Of a stretch of DNA of 64,000 bases, positions 40,310 to 50,754 are shown one piece after another; the stretch's first letter is position 1; every line of letters starts with the position of its first letter. The DNA comes from Heloderma charlesbogerti (lineage: Eukaryota > Chordata > Lepidosauria > Squamata > Helodermatidae), in contig JANEZZ010000519.1 of assembly GCA_026122225.1 (NCBI GenBank), positions 682,001-746,000 of the forward strand, written 5' to 3'. A program made the position numbers and the translations under genes. The notes under the pieces are model-generated. The model was not told the DNA's origin. It searched no databases and was given only the letters and a program-made list of their open reading frames with translations.

Positions 40310-41259
40310 CAACGTGGCCTACACGTGCAACAAGTGCAAGTTGATGATGCTGTTGGAAGAAAAAGTAAGAGGACTGGAGCAGAGAGTGTTGACCCTCCAG
40401 GGAATAAGAGAACATGAAGAGTTCTTGGACAGAACGGTGGAAATATAGCAGCAAAGTGAAGAACAGAAGCTAGAAAAGCAACAGCAAGCTGAGACAAAAG
40501 AGGAAAATGCTGAGGTGAGGAAAAATGCATACTCCTTGGAAAAGGGTGACTGTTAGGAGCAGAAGAACTAGAAGCCACTCTGCACCAGTGGAAGCAGTGG
40601 AACTATGGAACCATTTCCAGGTACTCGAGGATGAGACTGGAGGACAGTCTGCAGAGGAAGAATCACAGGGGAACCTGCATGAGAGTGAGCAAGAGGCTGA
40701 AGGTCTGTCAAGCAGAGGCGATGAAACCAAGGCCTACGACAACAAGAAGAGAGGAGTAGTAGTAGTGGAAAACTCCTCGCTGTGTGGGATCGAAACCCAA
40801 GTATATCGCGAAGACCCATGGACTCGCCAGGTATGCTGTCTCCCAGGAGGACAGATTAGAGACGTGACTGAAGGGTTGCCCATACTCATAAAGCCCAGTG
40901 ACAGGTATCCCTTTCTTCTCATCCATGTGGGAACAAATGATAACACCAAGTGGAACTACGAAGAAATCACATCAGACTTTGAAGCTTTGGGAAGGAAACT
41001 CAAGAAATTTGGGGCCCAGATAGTTTTCTCATCCATCTTTCCAGTAGTTAGAAGAGGGATAGAAAGGGGAAGAAAAATTCTCTGGGTGAATTACTGGCCA
41101 CGAAGTTGGTGCTGGCATGAGAGATTTGGATTCTGGAACCACGGGCTATATTTCCTGGAAGATGGACTGTTGGCAAGGGATGGGTTGCACCTCACAAAGG
41201 CTGGGAAGAATGTGTTTGGCCACAGCATGAAGAACTTCATCAGGAGGGTTTTAAATTGA
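40310..41259 (+). pseudogene. CR1 ORF1: CxxC, coiled coil and SGNH-type esterase domain
   Basis: The start encodes CNKCKLMMLLEEKVRGLEQR, a CxxC followed by a heptad-rich helix, with stops near 40448 and 40554. From 40525 a 244-codon open frame carries the esterase domain. GTNDN at residues 136-140 is block III and DGLHLTKAG (Asp 219, His 222) the catalytic block V. Block I reads VENSSLCGIE where SGNH enzymes have a GDS motif, so the nucleophile region is altered. CR1 ORF1 proteins bind RNA; the esterase role is not well established. Confidence 0.85.
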
Positions 41260-41399
41260 ATCCTACGGAGGAGGGAGACATAAAGTTGGGGGTAACAGTG
41301 GATGAAGGCTCATGCACCACAACGGAGAGAACAGCTCTAATAGCACCCAATAATAGTCTTCAGAAACGTAGAAAGAAAGCCAGACCATAAAGCACATGG

Positions 41400-42909
41400 T
41401 CTTTGATGTCTATATACTAATGCCCAGAGTATGGGAAACAAACAGAATGAACTTGAACTCTTAATACAAGATGGAAATTATGACTTGATAGGTGTAACTG
41501 AAACTTGGTGGGATGACTCCCATGACTGGAATACAGCAATTGAAGGATATAACTTGTTCAAAAAGAACAGGAGGAACAGAAAGGGAGGTGGAGTTGCACT
41601 GTAAGTGAAAAATACATATCTCTGCACAGAAATACTGGAGGATGACCTAGGTAGCCCCATCGAGAGCATCTGGGTTAAAATAAATGAAGTAAAGAATAAA
41701 AGGAACATGGTGGTTGGAGTCTACTACTGGCCACCCAATCAAGGAGAAGATTAGGATGAAACTTTTGAAAAGCAAATAGCCAATGTTTCAAGGAAACATG
41801 ATGTAGTAGTAATGGGGGACTTCAATTTCCCCGATATTTGTTGGGAGACAAATTCTGCAAAACATGGCCACTCCAAGAGATTCCTGACTTGTGTTGCTGA
41901 TAATTTCCTCCTACAGAAAGCAGAGGAAGGAACTAGAGGATCGGCTATCCTTGACTTGATCCTAACCAACAGAGATGACTTAGTGGATAAAGTAGCAGTT
42001 ATGGGAACTCTGGGGGAAAGTGACCATGTTATACTTGAGTTCTTGGTTCTAAAGGAAGCAAAAGTCGAATGTAGCCAAATGCATACCCTGGATTTTAGAA
42101 AAGCTGATTTTAATAAACCCAGAACAATTATAAGTAAGGTCCCATGGCAAGTGACTTTAATGAGAAAAGGAGTCCAAGCTGTGTGGGAGTTTTTAAAAAA
42201 GGAAATTCTAAAGACACAATTACAAACAATTCCAACAAGAAGAAAAGGTGGAAGACAACAGAAGAAGCCAATGTGGCTTCACAAAAAGCTTAGAGATGAC
42301 CTGAAAACAAAAAAGCACACATATAGGAAGTGGAAGGAAGGCCAAGCAACAACGGAAGAGTACTGGCAGGTAGCACAGAATTGCAGGGATGGTGTCAGGA
42401 AGGCTAAAGCTGAGAAAAAGCTGAGGTTAGCAAGGGATGCTAAAAGCAACAAAAAGGCTTTCTTCAGATATGTGCAAAGTAAAAGACAGAGGAAAGAAAT
42501 AGTGGTTCAACTATTAAATAAGGATGGCAAAATGTTAACAGATGACCAGGAAAAGGCAGAAGTGCTCAATTCCTACTTTGGCTCAATCTTTTCCCAAAAG
42601 AGGGTCTATGAGTCCACTGGCAAGGGCCAAGTACAGGCTGAAAGGGCAGGATTGCAGCTTGAGATTGATAGGCATATGGTCAAGGAACACCTCATTACTT
42701 TGAATGAGTTCAAATCTCCAGGGCCAGATGAACTGCATCCTAGAGTAATAAAGGAACTGGCAGAAGAACTCTCAGAACCGCTGTCTATTCTCTTTGAGAA
42801 ATCATGGAGGATGGGGGAAGTGCCAGATGACTGGAGGAGGGCGAATGTTGTCCCTATCTTCAAAAAGGGTAAAAAGAGGAACCTGGGAACTACAGACCAG
42901 TCAGTCTGA
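41400..42909 (+). pseudogene. CR1 ORF2 endonuclease and linker
   Basis: TNAQSMGNKQNELELLIQD is the first endonuclease block, GVTETWWDD the metal-binding Glu block, GDFNFPDICW the Asp-Asn block and LGESDHVILEF the SDH block. Stops interrupt it at about 41602 and 41753. The 365-codon frame from 41812 then runs through the linker (KKPMWLHKKLRDDLKTKKHT, KKAFFRYVQSKRQ) to FKKGKK, where a frameshift near 42885 moves the polymerase to another frame. Confidence 0.88.
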
Positions 42910-44066
42910 CATCAATCCCTGGGAAAATTCTGGAGCAGATGATAAAGCAATCAGTCTGTAAGCACCTTGAAAACAATGCAGTGATTACTCAAAGCCAGCA
43001 TGGATTTGTCAAGAACAAATTCTGCCAGATGAATCTCATCTCATTTTTTGATCAGGTAACCTCCCTTGTGGACTGTGGGAATGCTGTGGACATCATATAC
43101 CTCGACTTCAGCAAAGCGTTTGACAAAGTGCCGCATGTTATCCTGATGAGCAAACTAGCTCAAAGTGGGCTAGATGAAACAACTATCAGGCAGATCCACG
43201 GTTGGCTACAGAATTGGACTCAAACAGCAGTCATCAATGGGATTGCCTCATACCGGGGAGAGGTAATGAGCAGGGTACCGCAGGGCTCAGCCCTGTGCCC
43301 AGTGCTCTTCAACATTATGACTTGGATGAGGAGGTGGCGGGGATGCTGATCAAATCTGCAGATGACACAAAATTGGGAGGGATAGCTAATACCCTGGAAG
43401 ACAGAAACAAAATTCAAAGTGATCTTGATTAGACTGGAGTGCTGGGCAGAAAACAACAGAATGACATTTAATAGGGATAAATGCCAAGTTTTGCACCTAG
43501 GAAAAAGAAACCAAATGCACAGTTACAAGATGGGCAATACTTGGCTCAACAATACTAAAGGCAAGAAGGATCTTGGAATTGTTGTCGATCACAAGCTGAA
43601 TATGAGCCAACAATGTGATGTGGCTGCAAAAAAGGCAAATGCTATTTGGGGCTGCATTAATAGAAGCATAGCTTCCAAATCCCAGGAAGTACTAGTTCCC
43701 CTCTACTCATCACTGGTTAGGCCTCATCTGGAGTACTATGTCCAGTTATGGGAACCACACTTTAAGAAGGATGCAGACAAACTGGAGAGGTTTCAGAGGA
43801 GGGTGATGAGGATGATCAGGGGAATGGAAACAAAGCCCTATGAAGAGAGACTGAAAGAACTGGGCATGTTTAGCCTTGAGAAGAGAAGACTGAGGGGAGA
43901 TATGATAGCACTCTTCAAGTACTTGAAAGGTTGTCACAGAGAAGAAGGCCAGGATCTCTTCTTGATCATCCCAGAGTGCAGGACACGGAATAATGGGCTC
44001 AAGTTACAGGAAGCCAGATTCCGGTTGAACATCAGGAAAAACGTCCTGACTGTTAGAGCAATATGA
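42910..44066 (+). pseudogene. CR1 ORF2 polymerase and C-terminal domain
   Basis: 42939-43349 reads QHGFVKNKFCQMNLISFFD, then YLDFSKAFDKVPH (first catalytic Asp) and SRVPQGSALCPVLFNI. About 8 bases are missing at 43312, where CR1 has FINDLDEEV, shifting the frame. SADDTKLGGIANTLEDRNK follows in the next frame. The last frame, 43419-44066, reads RLECWAENNRMTFNRDKCQ, VRPHLEYYVQLWEPHFKKD and KGCHREEGQDLF and ends at 44064. Confidence 0.9.
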
Positions 44067-44240
44067 CAATAGAACCAATTACCTAGGGAGGTGGTGGGCT
44101 CTCCCACACCGGAGGCATTCAAGATGAAGCAGGACAGCCATCTGCTAGGGATGCTTTGACTTGGATTCATGCATTGAGCAGGGGCTTGGACTCGATGGTC
44201 TTGTAGGCCCCTTCCAACCCTACTATTCTATGATCTTTCA

Positions 44241-44388
44241 GTAGTGTGTAAACCAGAGCCCAATAAACTAAATCTTTCCTATGCATTAAGGCTTTAATAA
44301 CCACTAAAATCTGCAACAGCTATGCCAGAAAAATAAAGTTCAGAAAATAGCAGCCAGGTTTCTTATAGCCTGCAGCAGATCTCTCCCA
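44241..44388. other. Short unassigned spacer
   Basis: Nothing recognised between the CR1 terminus and the tandem duplication. Confidence 0.4.
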
Positions 44389-44658
44389 TGCTCCACTCTC
44401 TCATGCTGGTGAAGTTCTCAAGGCTCCAACAGAGACAAGGGTGGTGGTGTTCAGTCTCTTCCCCTGTGTTCTGTTTCTGCTGCTCCTGGAGGGCCTGTGG
44501 TGGCTGCAGATATATACCCGGGCACTCTGGTAACCAAGGCAGAACTCACCATATTCCACTCTCCCACAGTGGTGCAGTTCTCAAGGCTCCAACAGAGACA
44601 AGGGCGGTAGTGTTCAGTCTCTTCCCTTGTGCTCTGGATGTTTCTGCTGCTCCTTTAC
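44389..44658 (+). repeat. Direct duplication of about 100 bp, 168-bp spacing
   Basis: CTCCACTCTCTCATGCTGGTG and TTCCACTCTCCCACAGTGGTG begin the two units. Both continue AGTTCTCAAGGCTCCAACAG, GACAAGGG(T/C)GGT, TTCAGTCTCTTCCC and TTTCTGCTGCTCCT. The units are about 90 per cent alike, so the duplication is moderately recent. No repeat family is evident. Confidence 0.85.
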
Positions 44659-44805
44659 ATGGCATTATTACCGGTATTGGGTTCTAATACCGACTGAATA
44701 GGGTTGGGAAAAGTTTCATTCTCTATTTTTGAAAATTGTTCTCGTTAGGTTTATAGCACTAATAGCATTCCTGCCCAAAGCAGTGCTAATCTGTACCAGG
44801 ATTTG

Positions 44806-44865
44806 TCTGTGTGTGTGCGTGTGTGTGTGAGTTTGCACGTGGGTGTGTCTGTGTGTGTCTGGCTC
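44806..44865 (+). repeat. (GT)n microsatellite, interrupted
   Basis: TGTGTGTGCGTGTGTGTGTG, a break, then GGTGTGTCTGTGTGTGTC. Simple sequence. Confidence 0.9.
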
Positions 44866-45924
44866 CCGACCCATAATTACATGCACTCCTAATTTAAAGC
44901 ATCTCAGGAAGCAAGGCTGGCAAAGACCTCTACCTGAAGCCTCTGAGAGCTGTAGACAGTCCCCAGCAAGAGAGACCTATGGCCAGACCCAGAGTAAGGC
45001 AGGATGGCATGTTCTGCGTATGGGTTACAGTCTTATTTATATAAACTTATGCTATAATATATGAGCAAGGATTTAAGGAGCTTTGGCACTCTTTGTCTTT
45101 TAGATGTTTTAATTTCATTTGAAAAGGAAGGCATTTGTACCGGGGACACTATTCCAAGTGGTTTATTAAATGTGTAACACGTATTGGGAGTCCCTTGCAG
45201 CTGCATACAAAACTTTTTCTCACCCTCCTTCCACCAGGGGGAGCACATGTGGAACGGAGAAGCTGCCTGAGTGGTGAGCAGTATCCTTTTCCCTATCAGG
45301 AAATGTCTGCAGTATTGATGTTTTCTTGTGCACTGAGCTGTAAATCTCATCCCACTTTGAAATTCTTTGTAACACAAGTAATTTAACAGAACTGCAGTAC
45401 GTTGAAAGAGCTGCCAAGTAAGAGAATGCAAGAAAGAGAGGCTTGGCAGCATTGCGAAGGGGCCGGGGGGTAAGGATTGTTCCTCAAAGAGTAATAAATC
45501 AGTGAAGTTGCAAAGCAGCGCCGATCTTTCGTAGAGACTTGAAGCTTGGTGTATACCTGGAAGCAAATCATGGGGAATTTCAGTAAGTTCAGTGCAGTTG
45601 AAACACATTTATACAGGTGGGCTAGTAGACAGCCAAACTGATTATAATTAAATGAGGAGTAAGAAGGAACAAAAGTGTTTGTTTAGTATGGTACCCAGGA
45701 AGCAATCAAGGCTACAAAACAAGGGGAAAAAGAAAGTAGCAGCCAAGGCTTGTTTGCAAGAATTTCTTATTGCTAGAAGAAAAATGTTTGATTTGTTATT
45801 CTAGTCTGCACTAGTTTATTCACCTATGTAGTGGTGTGACACCAACATGTGCATTTGGTGTGCAGAAGCTGGGCGTCTTCCTTGCCGCACCTCTGGTTTA
45901 TGTCTTAAAATATATCTGGTCTAC
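44866..45924. other. Apparently unique sequence; contains a 191-codon minus-strand ORF
   Basis: The frame at 45033-45608 (minus) is the longest one outside an evident repeat. It begins MCFNCTELTEIPHDLLPG and has no domain, signal peptide, low-complexity pattern or codon regularity that I recognise. It is Ser/Leu-rich and ends in SLLIYYSISLYK. I do not call a gene; a chance frame of this length in 64 kb is plausible. Confidence 0.4.
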
Positions 45925-46128
45925 CCTGGAGAAGATGCTGATGCTAGGGAAAGTGGAAGGCAAAACGAAGAGGGGCCGACCAAGGGCAAGATGGATGGAT
46001 GATATTCTGGAGGTGACGGACTCGACCTTGGGGGAGCTGGGGGTGGCGACGGCTGACAGGAAGCTCTGGCGTGGGCTGGTCCATGAAGTCACAAAGAGTC
46101 GGAAGCGACTGTCCGAATAAACAACAAC
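45925..46128 (+). mobile_element. RTE 3' end fragment (subfamily of 13278-15052)
   Basis: Encodes LEKMLMLGKVEGKTKRGRP, RARWMDDILEVTDSTLGEL and HEVTKSRKRLSE, ending CCGAATAAACAACAACA. About 96 per cent identical by eye to 14850-15050. 5'-truncated at ACCCTGGAGAAG. The closeness of two copies with different truncation points shows that this subfamily was mobile fairly recently. Confidence 0.92.
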
Positions 46129-46597
46129 ACTCCATAAGAGCTATGCTGTAGGTTTTCTCTAGAGTTTTTTTTTTTAACGGAGTAGAATGGATGGGCAACA
46201 TTTGGAGGTCTGGGGCCCAATGAGCTATAGTCTATGGAGCACTGGGGGGGGGCAGGACTGGCAAAAATGGACAATTTGCCACTGAATTTCAGCAGCAAAC
46301 AGTTCCATAGCACTCAGTGCTAAAATGGTGAAAATTTACATTGTTCTCAAGCTAAACTTGACCCTTTTAACACTCCATAGCACTAAAAGCACCATTGTTT
46401 TGGTTATTTATTTATTTTTTGCTGTTGCTGAATTCAAGCTGAATGGTGGGAAAGCTGTAGGGGCTGCATGTGACCCAGAGGCTGCATGTTGCTCACTCCT
46501 GGAGAAAAGACTGGATAACTATCTGAGCGCCAAACTAGACATTATGTTATTCACATCTTCAGCCCTTCTGAACCTGTTTGAAAATTAAATAAATAGC

Positions 46598-46638
<41 letters not shown>

Positions 46639-47163
46639 GGGGAAGGAAGTCTTATCAGTTACTGCAGTGTGGCAGAGATGGGGGAAGGGGCCTTTAACCC
46701 TTTGCCTCTTTGCCCCTGCTATGGTCCTCATCCAAATTGAGGCCTCCTGTAGCTGTTATTTGCAATGGGGAAAACCCATATGTGGTGTATAGTGGTAAAT
46801 CATCTCTGAGCTTCTAGGAAAAATTTCCTGCGGGAAGGGAACTATAGATGAAAGCTGAGAAGAATACTGTAAAGTAGTGTGTGCAAGGATATCTCTCCCA
46901 TTATCTCTCTTAGTCTGTGCTGCCAACTCCCAAATCCAGGTTGACAAGCAACGTCTACGGTAAAATGAACAGCAGTCAGCAGCAGATACAGTCTGTTCTT
47001 CTCCCAGGTAGGTCTTGTCTTCTGTATGTCAGCACTGCAGAACACAGTCCTCCCACTCATGAAGACCATTTCTTTAAAAGGCAACACAATAGAAGATGTA
47101 TTTCTGTAGCTATGCTTAGCTAGTTTTTTTTTTTTTTAAGAAAAGGTAGGTATGTAACTAAAG
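46129..47163. other. Unassigned sequence with a (TG)n microsatellite
   Basis: (TG)n at 46599-46632. Poly-pyrimidine and G tracts near 46170 and 46243. The rest is unassigned. Confidence 0.5.
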
Positions 47164-47405
47164 AGCCCAGTGTGGTGTAGTGGCTAGAGTGCTGGACTGG
47201 GAGTCAGGAGATCTCGGAAGCTCACTGGGTGACTTTGGGCCAGTCACAGACTCTCAGCTCAACCTACCTCACAGGGTTGTTGTTGTGAGGCTAAAATGGC
47301 GAGAAGGAGGATTATGTACGCAGCCTTGGGTTCCTTGCAAGAGGAAAAAAGGCAGGATATAAATGCAATAAATAAATGCAAGCAAGCAAGCAAGCAAGCA
47401 AGCAA
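47164..47405 (+). mobile_element. CORE-SINE with tRNA-like head and L2-type tail
   Basis: Head CCAGTGTGGTGTAGTGGCTAGAGTG carries the Pol III A box (TGGTGTAGTGG). The B box region has been lost or deleted (GGAGATCTCGGAAGCTCAC). The CORE block (CTGGGTGACTTTGGGCCAGT, CACAGGGTTGTTGTTGTGAGG) is well preserved. The tail (GCAGCCTTGGGTTCCTTGC, then GGCAGGATATAAATGCAATAAATAAATG) resembles L2 3' ends, the usual partner for this SINE type. Confidence 0.85.
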
Positions 47406-47462
47406 TAATAAATAAATAATAAACAAATAAATAAATACATACACACAGACACACACACACAC
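47376..47462 (+). repeat. Compound microsatellite (CAAG)n(AATA)n(CA)n
   Basis: Seven CAAG-like units, then AATAAATAAATAATAAAC and similar, then ACACACAGACACACACACAC. It grows out of the A-rich tail of the SINE. Confidence 0.9.
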
Positions 47463-47576
47463 CAGTTCTCCCTCCAAGCTCATCAGCATCATCACTGGTT
47501 TTCTGACTGTGCGGCCCTTGCTGCTGAACTGAACTAGGAATCACACATGCATCTCTAGTTTGTGTGTACAATTTAC

Positions 47577-48102
47577 AATCTAGCTAGAAATTAGGGCTGT
47601 GCACCGCTTCAGGTTTGGGAATTGGGCCCGAGGCAGGTCGGGGTCAGGCCCTCCAAATCTGCCCAAGCCAGATTGGGCCTGCCTCAGAAGCTGCAAAGTA
47701 GCTTCCGAGTCAGATTGGGGGGTCCCTGCACAGCCCTACTAGAGATGTCTGTTGTTGGGAAAGCCAAGCCATGGGTTTTCCCAGAAATCCAGGAACTTTT
47801 TCATTTTTTTTTTTAAATATTTGTGTAAATAGACGTTTGCACAAATTCTGGCTGCAATTTGTATAGTTTGTGAAGAGTTTGTCTGCAATTTGGAAAATGA
47901 TGCGAATTGCTGCCACAAGTTGCACAAATGTCTATTTACACAAATTAAAAAAAGAAGAAGGAAAATCCGCCAGTTGGCCCGACTTGCTCGGGATTGAGTT
48001 GGGCCACCTGGCAGAAGGTGCGACAGAGTTGGGGGGGGCAAGTTGACAAAAGCTCATCGAGCTCCACCCCAACCAGATTCCTCCGACATCCCTAAATCTA
48101 GC
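47577..48102. mobile_element. hAT-like element with a second hAT-like element inserted at its very end
   Basis: AATCTAGC at 47577-47584 and 48095-48102 is a perfect 8-bp duplication. The outer element begins TAGAAAT (47585-47591), is broken by the inner element (47592-47738), resumes TAGAGATGTCTG at 47740 and ends CGACATCCCTA at 48094. Its inner arms, TTTGTGTAAATAGACGTTTG and CAAATGTCTATTTACACAAA, are inverted. No transposase. Confidence 0.85.
47592..47738. mobile_element. Inner hAT-like MITE, 147 bp
   Basis: TAGGGCTGTGCACC at the left and CTGCACAGCCCTA at the right are inverted ends. CTAGAAAT (47584-47591) and CTAGAGAT (47739-47746) are an 8-bp duplication with one mismatch, made from the outer element's own left end. 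A hAT-type 8-bp target site and TAGGG ends support the class. Confidence 0.88.
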
Positions 48103-48620
48103 AAAGGATATGCACACTGAAGTCTTTTCCAGTGCACATGAGCCTCCTAGCTGGATTAGAATGAAATTATATTAACCTAACAAGAAGTCATTCTGTGGTA
48201 TACCGTGAAAGTCTGGGTTTTCCTACTATAGCAGAAAGTATCTTTGTTCTACATGTGCCCAATGGGAGCAGGGATTATTATGGACGGTAGCTATCTTTCA
48301 CCATCTGTTATTCTCTTTAGCTGAGAATGGGGAAGGGACATGCTCGCACTAAACTGGTTGCTTTTTCCCGTTTCTCTAAGGCACAAGGAAATGACTTCCC
48401 ACCTTCTCTTGCTGGAGCCCTTGCAAGCCCCCCCCATAATGGAATAACTGTTGTTTTTGGTTTCCCATGACAATAACACACCTTGAGCAATTCCATGATT
48501 CCATGATTTTTCCATAATTTTTCAGCAATTATGATACTGCCCTAGCATAATCCTATAAGCATTATCAGGGATGGAGCAAGAGAAATAATTTCATAAAATT
48601 AGGCTAGGTGTAGCATAGAC
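48103..48620. other. No recognised feature
   Basis: Unassigned sequence upstream of a MITE. Confidence 0.4.
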
Positions 48621-48756
48621 CAGGGGTAGGCAACCTGGTGCCTTCCAGATGTTTTGGATTACAACCTCCATACCCTTGAACCATTGTTCATACAGGCTGG
48701 GGCTTATGGGAGTTGTAGTCCAAAATTTATGCAGGGCACCAGGTTGCCTGTTCCTG
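48621..48756. mobile_element. hAT-like MITE, best copy of the GGGGTAGGCAACCTGG family
   Basis: CAGGGGTAGGCAACCTGGTG at one end and CACCAGGTTGCCTGTTCCTG at the other are inverted ends, continuing into CCAGATGTTTTGGATTACAA and GGAGTTGTAGTCCAAAAT. GCATAGAC (48613-48620) and ACATAGAC (48757-48764) form an 8-bp duplication with one mismatch, the hAT size. 136 bp, non-coding. Confidence 0.88.
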
Positions 48757-49233
48757 ACATAGACCACTGAGTGTCCCAGGGTGTTTGGTTACATTGCTTG
48801 CCCCCATGGGGACCATTCTAAAAGAAAGCCTGGAGATAAGGAACATAGATAATTTGGTAATATATATGGATGGGCAGTCTAGCTGAAAAAGTATTGAAAA
48901 TGGGATATGCATGCATGGTGGTGTCATCATGAGTTTGACTGTCTTGATTTCTCTAAATGTGTCTAAAAGTATGATTTGTCAAAAGTGTTTTCTGATGGGT
49001 ACTCAAGGACTTGACCAAAGAATGGCTCCCAGAGGCTTGAACGCATGGGTGAAGATAGTGATAGAGCTTGAGCATGACATTTGAAATGATGGCCTTGCCC
49101 AAACTGGGCTGACTGCTATAAGACATTGGAAGACATTTTCTTGATGATCTATGGGCAAATACTCTACAAAGGCCATGTTCAGGTTTTTCATGTTAACTTC
49201 TTGCTACTTATCATAGGGACATGCTTTCAAAAA
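48757..49233. other. No recognised feature
   Basis: Unassigned sequence between a MITE and repeat E. Confidence 0.4.
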
Positions 49234-49590
49234 GATGAATAGGAGTGGCCAGGTGTCCACCTTTACAGAGGACAGTTCTCTATTTGAAGACTTCTCTATT
49301 TGAAGGGCTGCCCCATCCAAGAAAGACAAAGAACCGTCAGGAGGGAGAGCAGCAGGGTCCTTGAAGTAGCCCATCCACAGAAACTGGACAGCAGGCTGAG
49401 TAGGCCCACAGGTCACTTGGTCATACTGTTCCCCATTATGGTGAGATGGAGTGTATTTCTATTTAAATTATAGGAATTATTTCTAGATGTGTGTACATAC
49501 ATATACGTTTGCATCTGCGAATGTTTTGCAAATCACTGCCCTCTTTTGTTCTCTTTTTGGGTGATGCATCGCTCATTTTTGGCGATGCGT
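49234..49590 (-). repeat. Repeat E, copy 4 (minus strand)
   Basis: On the minus strand: GATGCATCACCCAAAAAGAG, CTATAATTTAAATAGAAATA, CTCACCATAATGGGGAACAG, AGTGACCTGTGGGCC, CTGCTGTCCAGTTTC and GGATGGGGCAGCCCTTCAAA. It is the longest head-to-end copy along with that at 58975. CAAATAGAGA is repeated twice near the end. Confidence 0.7.
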
Positions 49591-50220
49591 AAGTGGCCAC
49601 CCTACAGGAGCTTTACTGCTTGCCCTGAAAATCAATTATGTTCATATAAAACACTCAAAAATCCTTAAGTAGGGTCCCCTCCCCACCCACAATTTCCAAA
49701 GGCTGGAAAAGGGGTAGCAGCAGGGGAGCAGACAGATGATGCTTCATATATCATTTGCCATGGAGGATAGATCACCACAGATCTCCTATTATGTTCATGG
49801 GAGTCTTCTGTTTCTTGCCACCCTCTCCCCTTCCTTGATCTAAAAAAACCTACCAAAAGTTCTGGTTAGACACCAAAGTGAAACTGGAGGGGCACGTTGT
49901 TGTCTAAAGAACCTGTAAAGAACCTGTAAATCATGAGTAGGGAAAGACGACTGCATGATAAATGTAGAAAGGCCCGATAAATGTAGTAAGGCCCAGTTAA
50001 TGCTCTTACTCTGGGATGGTCACAAATGACAAATGTTGACTTCCCCCACCCATTTGAGATAGTATGTTTTAGATGTTCCTGCGCAAATGCAGATGGGTGA
50101 GATTTGAAGGAAAATATGGAATGGAGGAAGAAGTCAATCCTCTAAGATGGAAATACTTGGATTTGTGTGAACTCCTTCTTTGGATCATAGGAGTTTCCCC
50201 CCACTAATCTACCATATCCC
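49591..50220. other. No recognised feature; small local duplication
   Basis: AAAGAACCTGTAAA appears twice at 49907-49929, and GATAAATGTAG twice at 49958-49987. Otherwise unassigned. Confidence 0.45.
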
Positions 50221-50358
50221 CAGGGGTGGGCAACTTGTGGTCCTCCAGATGTTGCTGGATTGCAACACCCATCATCCCTCACCATTAACTATGCTGGCTA
50301 AGGCTGATGAGAGTTGCAGTCCAACAACTTCTGGAGGGCCATGAGTTGCCCACCCCTG
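50221..50358. mobile_element. hAT-like MITE (same family as 48621)
   Basis: CAGGGGTGGGCAACTTGTGG and CATGAGTTGCCCACCCCTG are inverted ends, with CCTCCAGATGTTGCTGGATTG and CAACAACTTCTGGAGGGC as inner arms. 138 bp. The flanks CATATCCC and CATAGTGA share only CATA, so the duplication has decayed. Confidence 0.85.
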
Positions 50359-50754
50359 CATAGTGATCTGAATTTTCCAAACATTGGTCCTTATGTAACC
50401 AAAATGGTGTCAGCCATGCAAAACAGAGAGGTATCAGTAGGGTTGGGGAACCCCAAGAGTTGCAGAAATAGAAAGATATTTAGAGAAAACACAATAGGGA
50501 GGGGACCCCCCAAAAGAACCCATTGAGGACAGAGCACGTTCAGTGGCCGCAGAACGCTGGCTGACTGTTGGGGGACAAATGGCAAACTGGGGCAGGTGAA
50601 GAGAGGAGGAATGGAGATGGGGGATGACCCTCCATGGCCTCTTACAATTCTTTAACACCTCTCTATTTATCCTCACAAATTAGAATATATTTTGCCCCTC
50701 ACATCAGTTCCAGCTTAGGGTGAAAGGTGACCAGGGTGAAGGTGTACGTAAGCC
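50359..50754. other. No recognised feature
   Basis: Unassigned sequence up to the hAT-like element at 50755. Confidence 0.4.

Larger units (their letters stand above)
40295..44240 (+). mobile_element. CR1 LINE, long copy with ORF1 and ORF2
   Basis: Nearly 4 kb in the full CR1 order: ORF1 (CxxC, coiled coil, esterase-like domain), endonuclease, polymerase, C-terminal domain and a 3' UTR ending CCAACCCTACTATTCTATGATC. The 5' end is missing part of ORF1. Stops in ORF1 and endonuclease and two frameshifts in the polymerase region show it is inactive. Fragments of the same family lie at 6490, 8333, 27466 and 29318. Confidence 0.93.

Noticed and set aside
40470..40949. Minus-strand ORFs over CR1 ORF1
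   Set aside because: They are antisense to the esterase frame and contain only low-complexity Ser/Leu runs.
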